From: Mycobacterium sp. 852013-50091_SCH5140682
GTDB lineage: Bacteria > Actinomycetota > Actinomycetes > Mycobacteriales > Mycobacteriaceae
Reading direction: 5' to 3'
DNA: 64,000 nucleotides
Assembly (NCBI RefSeq): GCF_001665685.1
Contig: NZ_LZTB01000006.1
Location: forward strand, 31,043-95,042
A program made the translations under genes and the position numbers. This document shows positions 52,616 through 60,760 of this stretch, piece by piece. The notes below the pieces were generated by a model, which saw only the letters and a list, made by a program, of their open reading frames with translations, ran no database searches and was not told the DNA's origin. Each line of letters opens with the position of its first letter. The stretch's first letter is position 1.

Positions 52616-53662
52616 TTATGGCGTGTCGTGGGTGAACAGGATCTTGCAGGTTTCAGGGTCGGCGAGAACTTTGTGCATGGCATGTTCGGCATCGGCCCAG
52701 GGATAGGTTGCTGTCACGAAGTCGGCGGTGCAGATATAGCCGGCGGCGATCGCGTCGAGGCCGGCTTGCATGGCGTTGCGCGATGCGAAGCCGCCGAGGA
52801 TCGTCAGTTCCTTAGATACGAGGGCGTCGCTGTCGACCGGAGTGAGGCCACCTCCGAGTCCGGACATGACGATGCGTGATCCGGGAGCGGCAATCGTGAT
52901 CGCTTGGGATACAGCGGATTTAGACCCTGTCGCTTCGACGATGAGATCGACGCCGAGCTTGTTGGGGAGCGCGGTGCGGATCGCGTCGGCAAGATCCTGG
53001 GTCATCGGGTCGACAACAATGTCCGCGCCGACCGCACTCGCCATTTCTCGACGGTACGTGTGTGGTTCGGACACGATAACCACCTCGGCACCAGCGGATT
53101 TCGCCATACATATGCTCAGTAGCCCGATCGGTCCTGCGCCCAGCACCAGAACCGCCTCTCCGGGTTGGAGCTGACCGCGGTGCACAACGAAATTCACCGC
53201 ACAGGCCAGCGGTTCGGCCAGTGCTGCATCATAGGTGGTGACCCCGTCGGGAAGTTTCGTGGCGCGGCGGGCCGGCACACGGACGAAGTCGGCCCAACTA
53301 CCGTTCTCAAGAATCCCGAGATGAGACCAGTTGGAGCAGAGGTTGAAACGACCTGCTGCGCATTGGTGGCAGCGCTCGCAGGGAAGCATCGGTTCAACTG
53401 CGACCGCATCACCGACACGCAACGGGATGGGTACATCATGGTCGCTTGCGCCTACCTCTACGACGCGACCGACGAACTCGTGGCCCATGACCAGTGGCAG
53501 GGCGTCCAATTGTGTGAGAGTGCCGTCGTTGAACATGTGGATGTCGGTGCCGCACAGACCCGAGTAATCTGGCGCGACGATCACATCGCCGGCTCGCGGG
53601 GTGGGGTCTTTGAGCCGTTCGCGCCGGCCGATCCCCAGATCACTCATCACGAATCCGTACAT
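52616..53662 (-). CDS. Zinc-dependent MDR alcohol dehydrogenase
   Basis: 348 aa medium-chain dehydrogenase of the sorbitol/threonine dehydrogenase type. Catalytic zinc ligands C37 and H61-E62 (GLCGTDIH, MGHEFVG) are present, and the structural zinc set C95, C98, C101, C109 is complete. The NAD motif is VLGAGPIGLL. It is the first gene of the operon, divergent from the ABC importer, and probably oxidises an imported polyol or sugar. Confidence 0.9.
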   Translation of the reverse strand: MYGFVMSDLGIGRRERLKDPTPRAGDVIVAPDYSGLCGTDIHMFNDGTLTQLDALPLVMGHEFVGRVVEVGASDHDVPIPLRVGDAVAVEPMLPCERCHQCAAGRFNLCSNWSHLGILENGSWADFVRVPARRATKLPDGVTTYDAALAEPLACAVNFVVHRGQLQPGEAVLVLGAGPIGLLSICMAKSAGAEVVIVSEPHTYRREMASAVGADIVVDPMTQDLADAIRTALPNKLGVDLIVEATGSKSAVSQAITIAAPGSRIVMSGLGGGLTPVDSDALVSKELTILGGFASRNAMQAGLDAIAAGYICTADFVTATYPWADAEHAMHKVLADPETCKILFTHDTP

Positions 53663-53774
53663 CGGTTACTCCCATGCCCTATCCGGTGGGTGAGGCGAAT
53701 CACCACGAATCACCCTAGGCATCAACAGTGCACGTCCTGGCCATGGCCGACAAGAAGATTAGTTCCGAGGAACC

Positions 53775-53791
53775 CATAGACGGCCGCTATG
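53775..53791. promoter_or_regulatory. LysR-type inverted repeat with T-N11-A spacing
   Basis: CATAG-ACGGCCG-CTATG, a 5-7-5 perfect inverted repeat that contains the T-N11-A signature of LysR binding sites. Located between the MDR operon and the substrate-binding-protein gene. Confidence 0.5.
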
Positions 53792-53841
53792 TATAGGTCC
53801 ATCTGTATGGGTATCCCGAGTTTTCGATAGTCGACTCTCGG
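53791..53841. promoter_or_regulatory. Bipartite element shared with the LysR/SDR promoter, copy 1
   Basis: Order: GTATAG (53791-53796), 10 nt, ATGG (53807-53810), GTATCCC (53811-53817), then ATAGTCGACTCTCGG (53827-53841). The same parts, with the last one matching in 11 of 15 positions, occur at 58664-58717. Likely LysR target. Confidence 0.5.
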
Positions 53842-53927
53842 CATGAAACAGAGCACATTCGGTGGGCACCGTGACCGCGCATACGGTCGCACATCGTGTC
53901 ACCGCGACTCGTTCACGAGGAGTTGAA

Positions 53928-55070
53928 ATGTCTTCCCCGTCAGACTCGGACAATCCCGCATCGAACAGCAATGCCAAGGAGCCCGTTCCGGAGGGAAAAC
54001 CTATACCTGAGTCGGTGATTGAGGCTCAGGAACTTGTAAAGACCCATTCGACGATGGGCCGTCGCCGTCTCTTGCAGTATCTGGGGGCTGGCACGGTGGC
54101 CCTCGCTGTGGGAGGCACCGCGATCTATGAACTGTCCGGTGAAGATCCCAAAAACGTCACCTCTGCGATGTCATCGTCGGGGAAAAACCTCAAGATGCTC
54201 GGCACGAACGGCTCGTTGACGGTCTCGTGGTACTCGCAGGGCAAGGACACCATGCAGCACTGGTGCGATGTCTACGGCATCGACCTGACCTGGATCGACG
54301 GGCAAGGCGATAGCAACAAGCAGCGCTCGTCGCTGGACTCCGCCGCCGATCGCCATTGGGATCTCGCCGGTATCACGGCCACAACCGCCGGCACCATCGT
54401 CGATCCGGTGAACAAGATCGCATCCAAGGGCACCGGGGTGTTCGAGATGACCTCGAATATCGGTGGCCCCGACGACAAGGTCACGGTGCTGACCTCCGTG
54501 ACGCAAAGTTCCTACGACATGGGCTATCAGGTGTCGAAGAAGCTGTTCGAATCTGTCAACGGGCGTGGCACCGTCATCAATACGCGCGGAATGCCCGGCG
54601 GCAGCGACGAATCGGGCCGCTACCAAGGATTTCACGCTGCACTCAAAGAGTTTCCGAACATGCAGTTGCTCACCGAGGACTTCGCCCGCTGGGACCGATC
54701 GCGAGCACAGGATCTCTGGCAGAGCTACCTCACCCGATTCCCCGAGATCTCGGTCGGCTTCTGCCAGAACGACGACATGGCCTTCGGCGCCCTCAACGCC
54801 ATCGAGAACGCAGGCCGCCAAGGCATCAAAATCGGTGGTGTCGACGGAATGCCCGATGCCATCAAGGCTGTCGACGACGGCCGCCTTTATACCACGTTCC
54901 GGCATTCGTCATGTCAGATCCATTCCCTGCCTGTGATTCTCGGACTGGCATGGAAACTTGGAGCCGTTGACAAGCTTCCCGAGCATGTAGCCGTCACCGG
55001 GCCGCTGGTCTCCAGGGACAACGCGGCATCGGTGAGCTTTCTGCAGCAGCCGGGTGTGCTCTATGCCTGA
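53928..55070 (+). CDS. Sugar-type ABC transporter substrate-binding protein with Tat-like N-terminus
   Basis: 380 aa. The fold is that of RbsB-like periplasmic binding proteins (TQSSYDMGYQVSKKLFESV, TRFPEISVGFCQNDDMAFGALNAIE, KIGGVDGMPDAIKAVDDG). ATG 53928 follows CGAGGAG. A 44-residue hydrophilic lead precedes GRRRLLQYLGAGTVALAVGG, a twin-arginine-like signal with no lipobox Cys, so it may be Tat-exported and stay anchored by its hydrophobic segment. Its stop overlaps the ATPase gene start by 8 nt. Ligand unknown; sugars or polyols are typical. Confidence 0.87.
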   Translation: MSSPSDSDNPASNSNAKEPVPEGKPIPESVIEAQELVKTHSTMGRRRLLQYLGAGTVALAVGGTAIYELSGEDPKNVTSAMSSSGKNLKMLGTNGSLTVSWYSQGKDTMQHWCDVYGIDLTWIDGQGDSNKQRSSLDSAADRHWDLAGITATTAGTIVDPVNKIASKGTGVFEMTSNIGGPDDKVTVLTSVTQSSYDMGYQVSKKLFESVNGRGTVINTRGMPGGSDESGRYQGFHAALKEFPNMQLLTEDFARWDRSRAQDLWQSYLTRFPEISVGFCQNDDMAFGALNAIENAGRQGIKIGGVDGMPDAIKAVDDGRLYTTFRHSSCQIHSLPVILGLAWKLGAVDKLPEHVAVTGPLVSRDNAASVSFLQQPGVLYA

Positions 55071-56622
55071 CATCAATCAACAGGGTTTACCGTCACCCCG
55101 AACCGAACAGGGCAAGAGCGGCGAGGTGATCCTGCAGCTGCGCGGAGTCAGCAAGCGTTTCGGCCCTACTCAGGCACTGGCAGACGTCGACCTTGAGGTG
55201 CGTCGCGGTGAAGTCCATGCCCTCCTCGGCCATAATGGCGCCGGTAAGAGCACCCTGATCAAGACCCTCGCAGGCGTACACACCCCCGACAGCGGTTCGA
55301 TTACCTTCGAAGGTAAACGCCTGGAGTGCACCGGCCCCGCTGACGCCATCGCCGCGGGTATCGCCGTGGTCTATCAGGAACTGTCACTGTTTGGTCCACT
55401 TTCGGTGGCCGAGAACATGGTTGGCAGCTCCGGCGGTGGCCTCGACCTTGCCGGCGGCATCGTACGCCCCCGCTCTATCGTCGAACGCGCCGCCGAACAA
55501 CTAGCTCAAATGGGGCTCGATATCGACCCGCGCAGGACTGTCGACACATTGCCGGTCGGCGAGCAGCAGATGGTTGAGATCGGTCGGACATTGTCCTCGG
55601 GCGCCCGGGTTATCGTCCTGGACGAACCCACCAGCGCCCTGAGCCCGGCTGAAACGCGAGTGCTGTTCAAACTGGTCCGCTCCATGGCGCAGCAGGGAAT
55701 TTCGTTCATCCTGATCAGCCACTTCCTCGACGAAATCATGAGCCACACCGACCGGGTCACCATCATGCGTGGAGGCCGGTCCGAAGCGACTGTCGATGTC
55801 GCGACCACCACCAAACGCGAACTCCTCAGACTGTCGCTCGGCGACCCGGACAAAGTTCTGTCGACCACGTACGGCGACACCGGCACCATGCTGCCCGCAC
55901 GCTCCACTGCGCCGTTGGTGCTGCGCAGTCGATCAGTGCACATCGCTCCGCGCGTGCGTCATTTCGACTTCGAGATCCACCAGCACGAGATTGTCAGCAT
56001 CTACGGCGAAATTGGTTGCGGGCATGAGGAGTTCGCTAACTCTGTGTTCGGCATGGCGCGTATCGATAGTGGCGAGTTGGTTGTCTTGGGCCACATCCGC
56101 GACAAGCAGAACTCTGAAATGATGCGCGAGGTTGGCGTGGGATACATTCCGGGTGATCGACGTCGAGCCCTCGCGCTCGAACGCAGCATCTCCGACAACG
56201 TCACGTTGCCAGCGCTGCGGCACATCAACAGGCTGTCGCTGACCCCGGCCAAAGAACGAACTCTCACAGGCGACATGATTGCGTGGCTCGGCATCCGCGG
56301 TGGACGGCCCTCGGCGCCGATCAACAGTCTGTCCGGCGGCAATCAGCAGAAAACCCTGTTCGCCCGATGGCTCATCCATCCTCCCCGACTCTTGGTTCTC
56401 AGCGAACCAACGCGAGGTATGGATCTGCGCGCCAAGAGCGACGTATTACGGACCATCGCCGATCTGCGAGATCGAGGTACCTCAATCCTACTCACCACCA
56501 GTGAGCCCGAGACCGCACTCGCCGTCTCCGATCGTGTTCTCGTCGCACGACGCGGGACGTTGGTCGCCGAATTCCACACCTGCACCGTCAATTCCCGAGA
56601 CCTCGTGGAGGCCACCGTATGA
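55063..56622 (+). CDS. Sugar ABC importer ATPase with two nucleotide-binding domains (RbsA/MglA type)
   Basis: 519 aa. The first ATPase half has intact Walker A GHNGAGKST, Q-loop VVYQELSLFGPL and Walker B VIVLDEPTSAL. The second half has the degenerate P-loop GEIGCGHEEF and LSGGNQQKTLFARWL, as is standard in the CUT2 family. It energises import with the permease at 56619. The ATGA overlap with the permease indicates coupling. Confidence 0.92.
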   Translation: MPDINQQGLPSPRTEQGKSGEVILQLRGVSKRFGPTQALADVDLEVRRGEVHALLGHNGAGKSTLIKTLAGVHTPDSGSITFEGKRLECTGPADAIAAGIAVVYQELSLFGPLSVAENMVGSSGGGLDLAGGIVRPRSIVERAAEQLAQMGLDIDPRRTVDTLPVGEQQMVEIGRTLSSGARVIVLDEPTSALSPAETRVLFKLVRSMAQQGISFILISHFLDEIMSHTDRVTIMRGGRSEATVDVATTTKRELLRLSLGDPDKVLSTTYGDTGTMLPARSTAPLVLRSRSVHIAPRVRHFDFEIHQHEIVSIYGEIGCGHEEFANSVFGMARIDSGELVVLGHIRDKQNSEMMREVGVGYIPGDRRRALALERSISDNVTLPALRHINRLSLTPAKERTLTGDMIAWLGIRGGRPSAPINSLSGGNQQKTLFARWLIHPPRLLVLSEPTRGMDLRAKSDVLRTIADLRDRGTSILLTTSEPETALAVSDRVLVARRGTLVAEFHTCTVNSRDLVEATV

Positions 56623-57800
56623 TTACCCGCCCGCAAACCCGCGCACGCCGACGGTCGCCGGCCGACTGGACCACCAGCAACGCCCTCATCCTCGGCCCCG
56701 CGGCCGCCCTGACCCTGCTCATCGTGGTCTTTACGGCATTGGCGCCCAAGGCCTTTCTCTCCGGTGCCAACCTGAGCAACATCGCCTCGCAGGTGTCCGT
56801 GCTGGCCGTCATGGCCGCCGGCCTGACGATGGTATTGCTCCTCGGGCAGATCGATCTGTCCGTGGCCAACATATCCTCGTTTGCCGGCGTCGCGTGTGCG
56901 ACATTCTTCTCCGGCAACGCTTTTGGCCTCTTCCTCTTTGGCAAAGGCCACTTCCCGGAGGGAACAGCCTGGATAGCGATCCTGATACCGATCGCACTGG
57001 CCGGCTTCCTCGGCTGGGTAGCCAGCGTGCTCATCAACCGCGCCTCGATTCCCAGCTTCGTCGCCACGCTGGCGATCTACGAGGTTGCGAGCGGATGGGC
57101 GCTTTACTGGAGTCAAGGCAACACCCTGTACTCGGTGCCCCCGCTCATCAAGACACTCGGCGGAGGCAAGATCGGGCCAATCCCGACCGTTTGCCTGGTC
57201 GCCGCAGTTACGCTGCTCGCTGGTCATGTTCTGCTGCAGCGCAGCAGATTTGGCCGCCACATCTACATGACCGGTGCGAGCAAGAGCGCAGCAGAACTCT
57301 CAGGTGTCCCAGTCAGGGCGATCACTCGCAATGTGTTCATCATGGCGGCCTGCTTATCGGCGTTCGCCGGCATTCTCAACATCGGCCGACTTGGATCGGC
57401 GCAGGCCGAACTCGGAAACGACCTTTTGTTGCCCGCGATCGCCGCCGTTGTACTCGGCGGTACCTCCCTGTTCGGTGGCGTCGGCGGTATGGGCCACACC
57501 GTGCTCGGTCTGCTCATTTACGGTGTTCTCGACAACGGTCTAGACCAGCTCAACGTGGATATCTTCCTCAAGCCCTACATTCGCGGTCTCTTCTTGATCC
57601 TCGCTCTCGTGCTCAACAGCTTCACGATGCGCCTGGCTGTGCGCTCGAGCACCCGCAGCGCCGAGCGGTTCGCCGAGACACACGACAGCGGCGCCGACAC
57701 ACACGCGAACCGCTCCCCAGACGATCCGGGCGGCCCTACAGAACAAAGACATCCTGCAGCACATCCGACAATGGCAACAGGCCATGGCGGGGATTCGTGA
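56619..57800 (+). CDS. Sugar ABC importer permease (RbsC type)
   Basis: 393 aa, about 8-10 helices from residue 24. Family stretches VLAVMAAGLTMVLLLGQIDLSVANI and LGGTSLFGGVGGMGHTVLG are clear. The last 50 residues after the final helix are hydrophilic and poorly conserved in character (Asp/His/Pro-rich). Their coding sequence overlaps the 3' end of the LysR gene on the other strand by 65 nt. Completes the SBP-ATPase-permease importer. Confidence 0.9.
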   Translation: MITRPQTRARRRSPADWTTSNALILGPAAALTLLIVVFTALAPKAFLSGANLSNIASQVSVLAVMAAGLTMVLLLGQIDLSVANISSFAGVACATFFSGNAFGLFLFGKGHFPEGTAWIAILIPIALAGFLGWVASVLINRASIPSFVATLAIYEVASGWALYWSQGNTLYSVPPLIKTLGGGKIGPIPTVCLVAAVTLLAGHVLLQRSRFGRHIYMTGASKSAAELSGVPVRAITRNVFIMAACLSAFAGILNIGRLGSAQAELGNDLLLPAIAAVVLGGTSLFGGVGGMGHTVLGLLIYGVLDNGLDQLNVDIFLKPYIRGLFLILALVLNSFTMRLAVRSSTRSAERFAETHDSGADTHANRSPDDPGGPTEQRHPAAHPTMATGHGGDS

Positions 57801-58647
57801 TCTCCTCGACGAAGCTGCGCACAATCGGGGGCATCGGGCCGCGCGCGTAGGCCGATAGTTTGCGGATCAGCGGACGCTCCGCCGACAACACGACCGCATC
57901 GATATCGCCCGGCACTACATTCGACGGCAACAACGCTGGCCCCAGGCCGGCAGCGGCCAGCTGCGCCGCCGTCTGCACCTGTGAGGTTCGAACCGCACCG
58001 GTGGGCGAGAACCCGAACGCCGAACACACTGCCGTCACCACCTCCGACAGACCGTGGTTAGCGTCGTACAGCACCCACGGTCTGTCGGCAAGTTCGCGCG
58101 GATCGACGGTCTGTTGCCCGCCGAGCGGGTCGCCGGCCGGCAAGACGAATACGAACTCCTCGGCTCCGACATCTACGACCTCACCCATCGGAAGCCGCGG
58201 CTGCGGGCCAAAGCCAAAATCACCGACCCCGTTGACCAGTCCCTCCTCAAGTCGGTGCGCGTGGGTGTGTTCGTGCAACCGCAACGCCACCTTCGCATGG
58301 CTCGACCGCCAACTGCGCGCGACCGACGGCACGATACCCGCGGCTAGCGACGTGACTGTCGAGATCTCCAATTCCCCTATCACTCCGTCTCCCACAGACT
58401 GAACGGCCCGCTTGGCACGTGCCACATCGGCGACGATCCGCTTGGCCTCGATCAGGAACGCCCGCCCCGCCGGAGTCAGCCGCAATCCGCGGGGAAGCCG
58501 CTCAAACAACGCACTACCGAGTTCCTTCTCTAGCGTGGTGATCTGGTGTGATAGCGACGGCTGCGCTAGATAGAGATTTGCGGCCGCCTGGGTGATCGAC
58601 CCTGCCTCCACCACCGCAACGAAATACTCGACTTGTCTCAATCGCAT
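57736..58647 (-). CDS. LysR family transcriptional regulator
   Basis: 303 aa from ATG 58647 (a GTG two codons earlier is possible). The N-terminal helix-turn-helix is standard: RQVEYFVAVVEAGSITQAAANLYLAQPSLSHQITTLEKELG. The effector domain includes FVLPAGDPLGG and the AAAGLGPALLPS turn. Divergent from the SDR at 58788; the shared promoter carries the bipartite element also found at the MDR/ABC divergent promoter. It is therefore the presumed activator of both units in this island. Confidence 0.88.
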   Translation of the reverse strand: MRLRQVEYFVAVVEAGSITQAAANLYLAQPSLSHQITTLEKELGSALFERLPRGLRLTPAGRAFLIEAKRIVADVARAKRAVQSVGDGVIGELEISTVTSLAAGIVPSVARSWRSSHAKVALRLHEHTHAHRLEEGLVNGVGDFGFGPQPRLPMGEVVDVGAEEFVFVLPAGDPLGGQQTVDPRELADRPWVLYDANHGLSEVVTAVCSAFGFSPTGAVRTSQVQTAAQLAAAGLGPALLPSNVVPGDIDAVVLSAERPLIRKLSAYARGPMPPIVRSFVEEITNPRHGLLPLSDVLQDVFVL

Positions 58648-58663
58648 ACACACCGCCCAGTCG

Positions 58664-58717
58664 GTATAGAAGAAAAATTATGGCCGTACCCCAAAAGTCG
58701 TCATAGACAACTATGGG
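58664..58717. promoter_or_regulatory. Bipartite element shared with the MDR/SBP promoter, copy 2
   Basis: Order: GTATAG (58664-58669), 10 nt, ATGG (58680-58683), 2 nt, GTACCCC (58686-58692), then ATAGACAACTATGGG (58703-58717), whose core is the inverted repeat CATAG-ACAA-CTATG at 58702-58715. Matches copy 1 in order and nearly in spacing. Confidence 0.5.
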
Positions 58718-58787
58718 TGCGGACGGCAAAAGTAGCACTACCGCTGTGGCACACGCCACAGCTTGGCTGATAGGAAGGACCGACCAC

Positions 58788-59573
58788 GTGGAAACCAATC
58801 TCAAAGGCAAGACTGCAATCGTCAGCGGTGCGGCATCTGGAATCGGATACGCCACAGTCCAATTGCTGCTCGCTGAAGGCGCCAACGTCGTCGGCGGCGA
58901 TCTCGATACCAGCTCCCTGACAGATCTCAACGAACGGGTACTGCCCGTACAAGCCGACCTGTCGACCGAGCAAGGCAACGCCGATCTCGTCACGGCCGCG
59001 CTCGACCGATTCGAGGCCGTCGACGTTCTGGTCAACAACGTCGGCACGTTTCCCTACCGCGAGGGCTTTCTCTCGACAACGATCGAGGACTGGCGCAAGG
59101 CCATCGAAATCAACTTCCTGTCAGCGGTCCGACTCACCCGCTTGGCACTACCCAGCATGATCGAGGCCGGCTCCGGATCAATCGTCACCGTCGCCAGCGA
59201 GTGCGGCCGCCAGCCCGACGTCTTTTTCGTTGACTACTCCGTCACCAAGGCCGCGCTGATCAATCTGTCCAAGTCCTGGGCAAATGAGTTTGGCCCCATG
59301 GGAATACGTAGCAACATCGTCTCTCCTGGCCCGACCCGCACAGCCCAATGGGACAAGGCGGGCGGGTTTGGCGACAGCCTCGCCGAGGAATACGGCATGG
59401 ACAAAGAATCAGCGATCAAGCACTTTGCCACTGAAGTCCGCAAACTGCCCGTTGGCCACATCGGGGCACCCGAAGACGTAGCTGCGGCAATCGTATTCCT
59501 GGCCTCCGATATCGCCAAGCAGGTGACCGGTGCCGAGTACACCGTCAACGGCGGCAGCTACACCGCCGCCTGA
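58788..59573 (+). CDS. Short-chain dehydrogenase/reductase
   Basis: 261 aa from GTG 58788, preceded by AGGAAGGA; an open frame reaching to 58713 lacks a site. Motifs: VSGAASGIGYATVQL, NNVG in VLVNNVGTFPYREG, Ser of VASECG and YSVTK. Asp in GGDLDTS suggests NAD(H). Followed after 34 nt by an MDR gene; the pair probably performs successive oxidations of the imported substrate. Confidence 0.88.
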   Translation: METNLKGKTAIVSGAASGIGYATVQLLLAEGANVVGGDLDTSSLTDLNERVLPVQADLSTEQGNADLVTAALDRFEAVDVLVNNVGTFPYREGFLSTTIEDWRKAIEINFLSAVRLTRLALPSMIEAGSGSIVTVASECGRQPDVFFVDYSVTKAALINLSKSWANEFGPMGIRSNIVSPGPTRTAQWDKAGGFGDSLAEEYGMDKESAIKHFATEVRKLPVGHIGAPEDVAAAIVFLASDIAKQVTGAEYTVNGGSYTAA

Positions 59574-59607
59574 CCGGGCAGACACCACGCTGAAAGAGGA
59601 ATTCGCT

Positions 59608-60672
59608 TTGACAACAGCGCAGCAAGACCGGCCCGGCACGGTGACCGCAATCCAATTCACCCAGAACCGCGATATCGAAATCGTCGACCGTTCGTACCCC
59701 ACGATCTCGGCAGATGAGGTCGTCATCCGCTCGCGCATCGTCGGACTGTGCCGATCCGACATCGAGCTACTCCACGGGCACCTCGATGACCAACTGGGCA
59801 TCACCGGGCCGGTCACCCCCGGCCACGAATGGTCCGGCGAGATCGTCGAAGTCGGCGCCAACGTGACTCACCTCGCGCCCGGAGACCCCGTCGTTGGCGA
59901 ATGCGTACTCGCGCCGAACACCTGGTTCGGATTCGACTACCCGGGTGCGGGCGCCCAATATTTCAGAGCCCCCGCCCGTTTGATTCACAAGTTGCCTGAG
60001 AGCATCAACTTCCACCAGGGCGCACTCATCGAGCCGTTCACCATCGCCTACAAGGGAATCAAAACCGCGGGCGGATGCGATGCCAGTGACGTCGTCGTCG
60101 TGATCGGTGCCGGCATGGTTGGTCTCTCGGCCACGGCAATTGCGGCCGCCAACCGTGCAACCACCGTCATCGTCGAACCCAACCCTCACCGGCGAGAACT
60201 CGCCCTCGCTCTCGGAGCAACTCACACCATCGACCCAGTCGCCCTTAGCCGTGAGCCTCAGCACGACATCGAACGTCTCACCGGCTCGGCCGGTGGCTCG
60301 CTCGTCATCGAGGCATCCGGCTCATCGCCCGGTCTCGCCTCCACCTTCTCGCTCGCACAATTCGGTGGCCGCGTGCTCAATATCGGTATCTGCACCGATC
60401 CGCACGTCTGCGCACCCATCGGATTGATCCAAGCCAAAGATCTGACGATCTACGGGACCACCGGGTCAAGCGAAATCTGGCCACAGGCGCTGACCTTCCT
60501 TCAGCGCCACGGCATCCAACTCGACACCGTCATATCGAAGGTCTACCCGATAAACGAGGCACACGACGCAATCGCCGCTGCCGACGATCCCGGCAATGTG
60601 AAAATACACGTAGACATGCAACCCGCAGGCAGCCAAACCAGCGTCACCCCACCTGAAAACAGCGGACCGTGA
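59608..60672 (+). CDS. MDR-family dehydrogenase with TTG start and no structural zinc site
   Basis: 354 aa from TTG 59608, chosen because AGAGGA lies 7 nt ahead; the frame upstream overlaps the SDR. Catalytic zinc ligands C48 (GLCRSD) and H73-E74 (PGHEWSG) are kept. The lobe that normally holds four cysteines reads GECVLAPNTWFGFDYPG, so the structural zinc is absent. The NAD motif is VIGAGMVGLSA. Related to polyol/sugar dehydrogenases; substrate unknown. Confidence 0.85.
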   Translation: MTTAQQDRPGTVTAIQFTQNRDIEIVDRSYPTISADEVVIRSRIVGLCRSDIELLHGHLDDQLGITGPVTPGHEWSGEIVEVGANVTHLAPGDPVVGECVLAPNTWFGFDYPGAGAQYFRAPARLIHKLPESINFHQGALIEPFTIAYKGIKTAGGCDASDVVVVIGAGMVGLSATAIAAANRATTVIVEPNPHRRELALALGATHTIDPVALSREPQHDIERLTGSAGGSLVIEASGSSPGLASTFSLAQFGGRVLNIGICTDPHVCAPIGLIQAKDLTIYGTTGSSEIWPQALTFLQRHGIQLDTVISKVYPINEAHDAIAAADDPGNVKIHVDMQPAGSQTSVTPPENSGP

Positions 60673-60683
60673 AATTGACCGTG

Positions 60684-60706
60684 CAGGTGGCATGTTCGGC
60701 CACCTG
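60684..60706. terminator. Hairpin 1 between convergent MDR and SDR genes
   Basis: 8-bp perfect inverted repeat CAGGTGGC/GCCACCTG with a 7-nt loop, 11 nt after the MDR stop. Confidence 0.55.
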
Positions 60707-60717
60707 ACGCCGTGTCC

Positions 60718-60738
60718 GGCGTTCGCGTGGCGAACGCC
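60718..60738. terminator. Hairpin 2 between convergent MDR and SDR genes
   Basis: 9-bp perfect inverted repeat GGCGTTCGC/GCGAACGCC with a 3-nt loop, 22 nt after the stop of the minus-strand SDR. Either strand could use it. Confidence 0.55.
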
Positions 60739-60760
60739 CGGCGCTTGTCTCGGAACGCCC

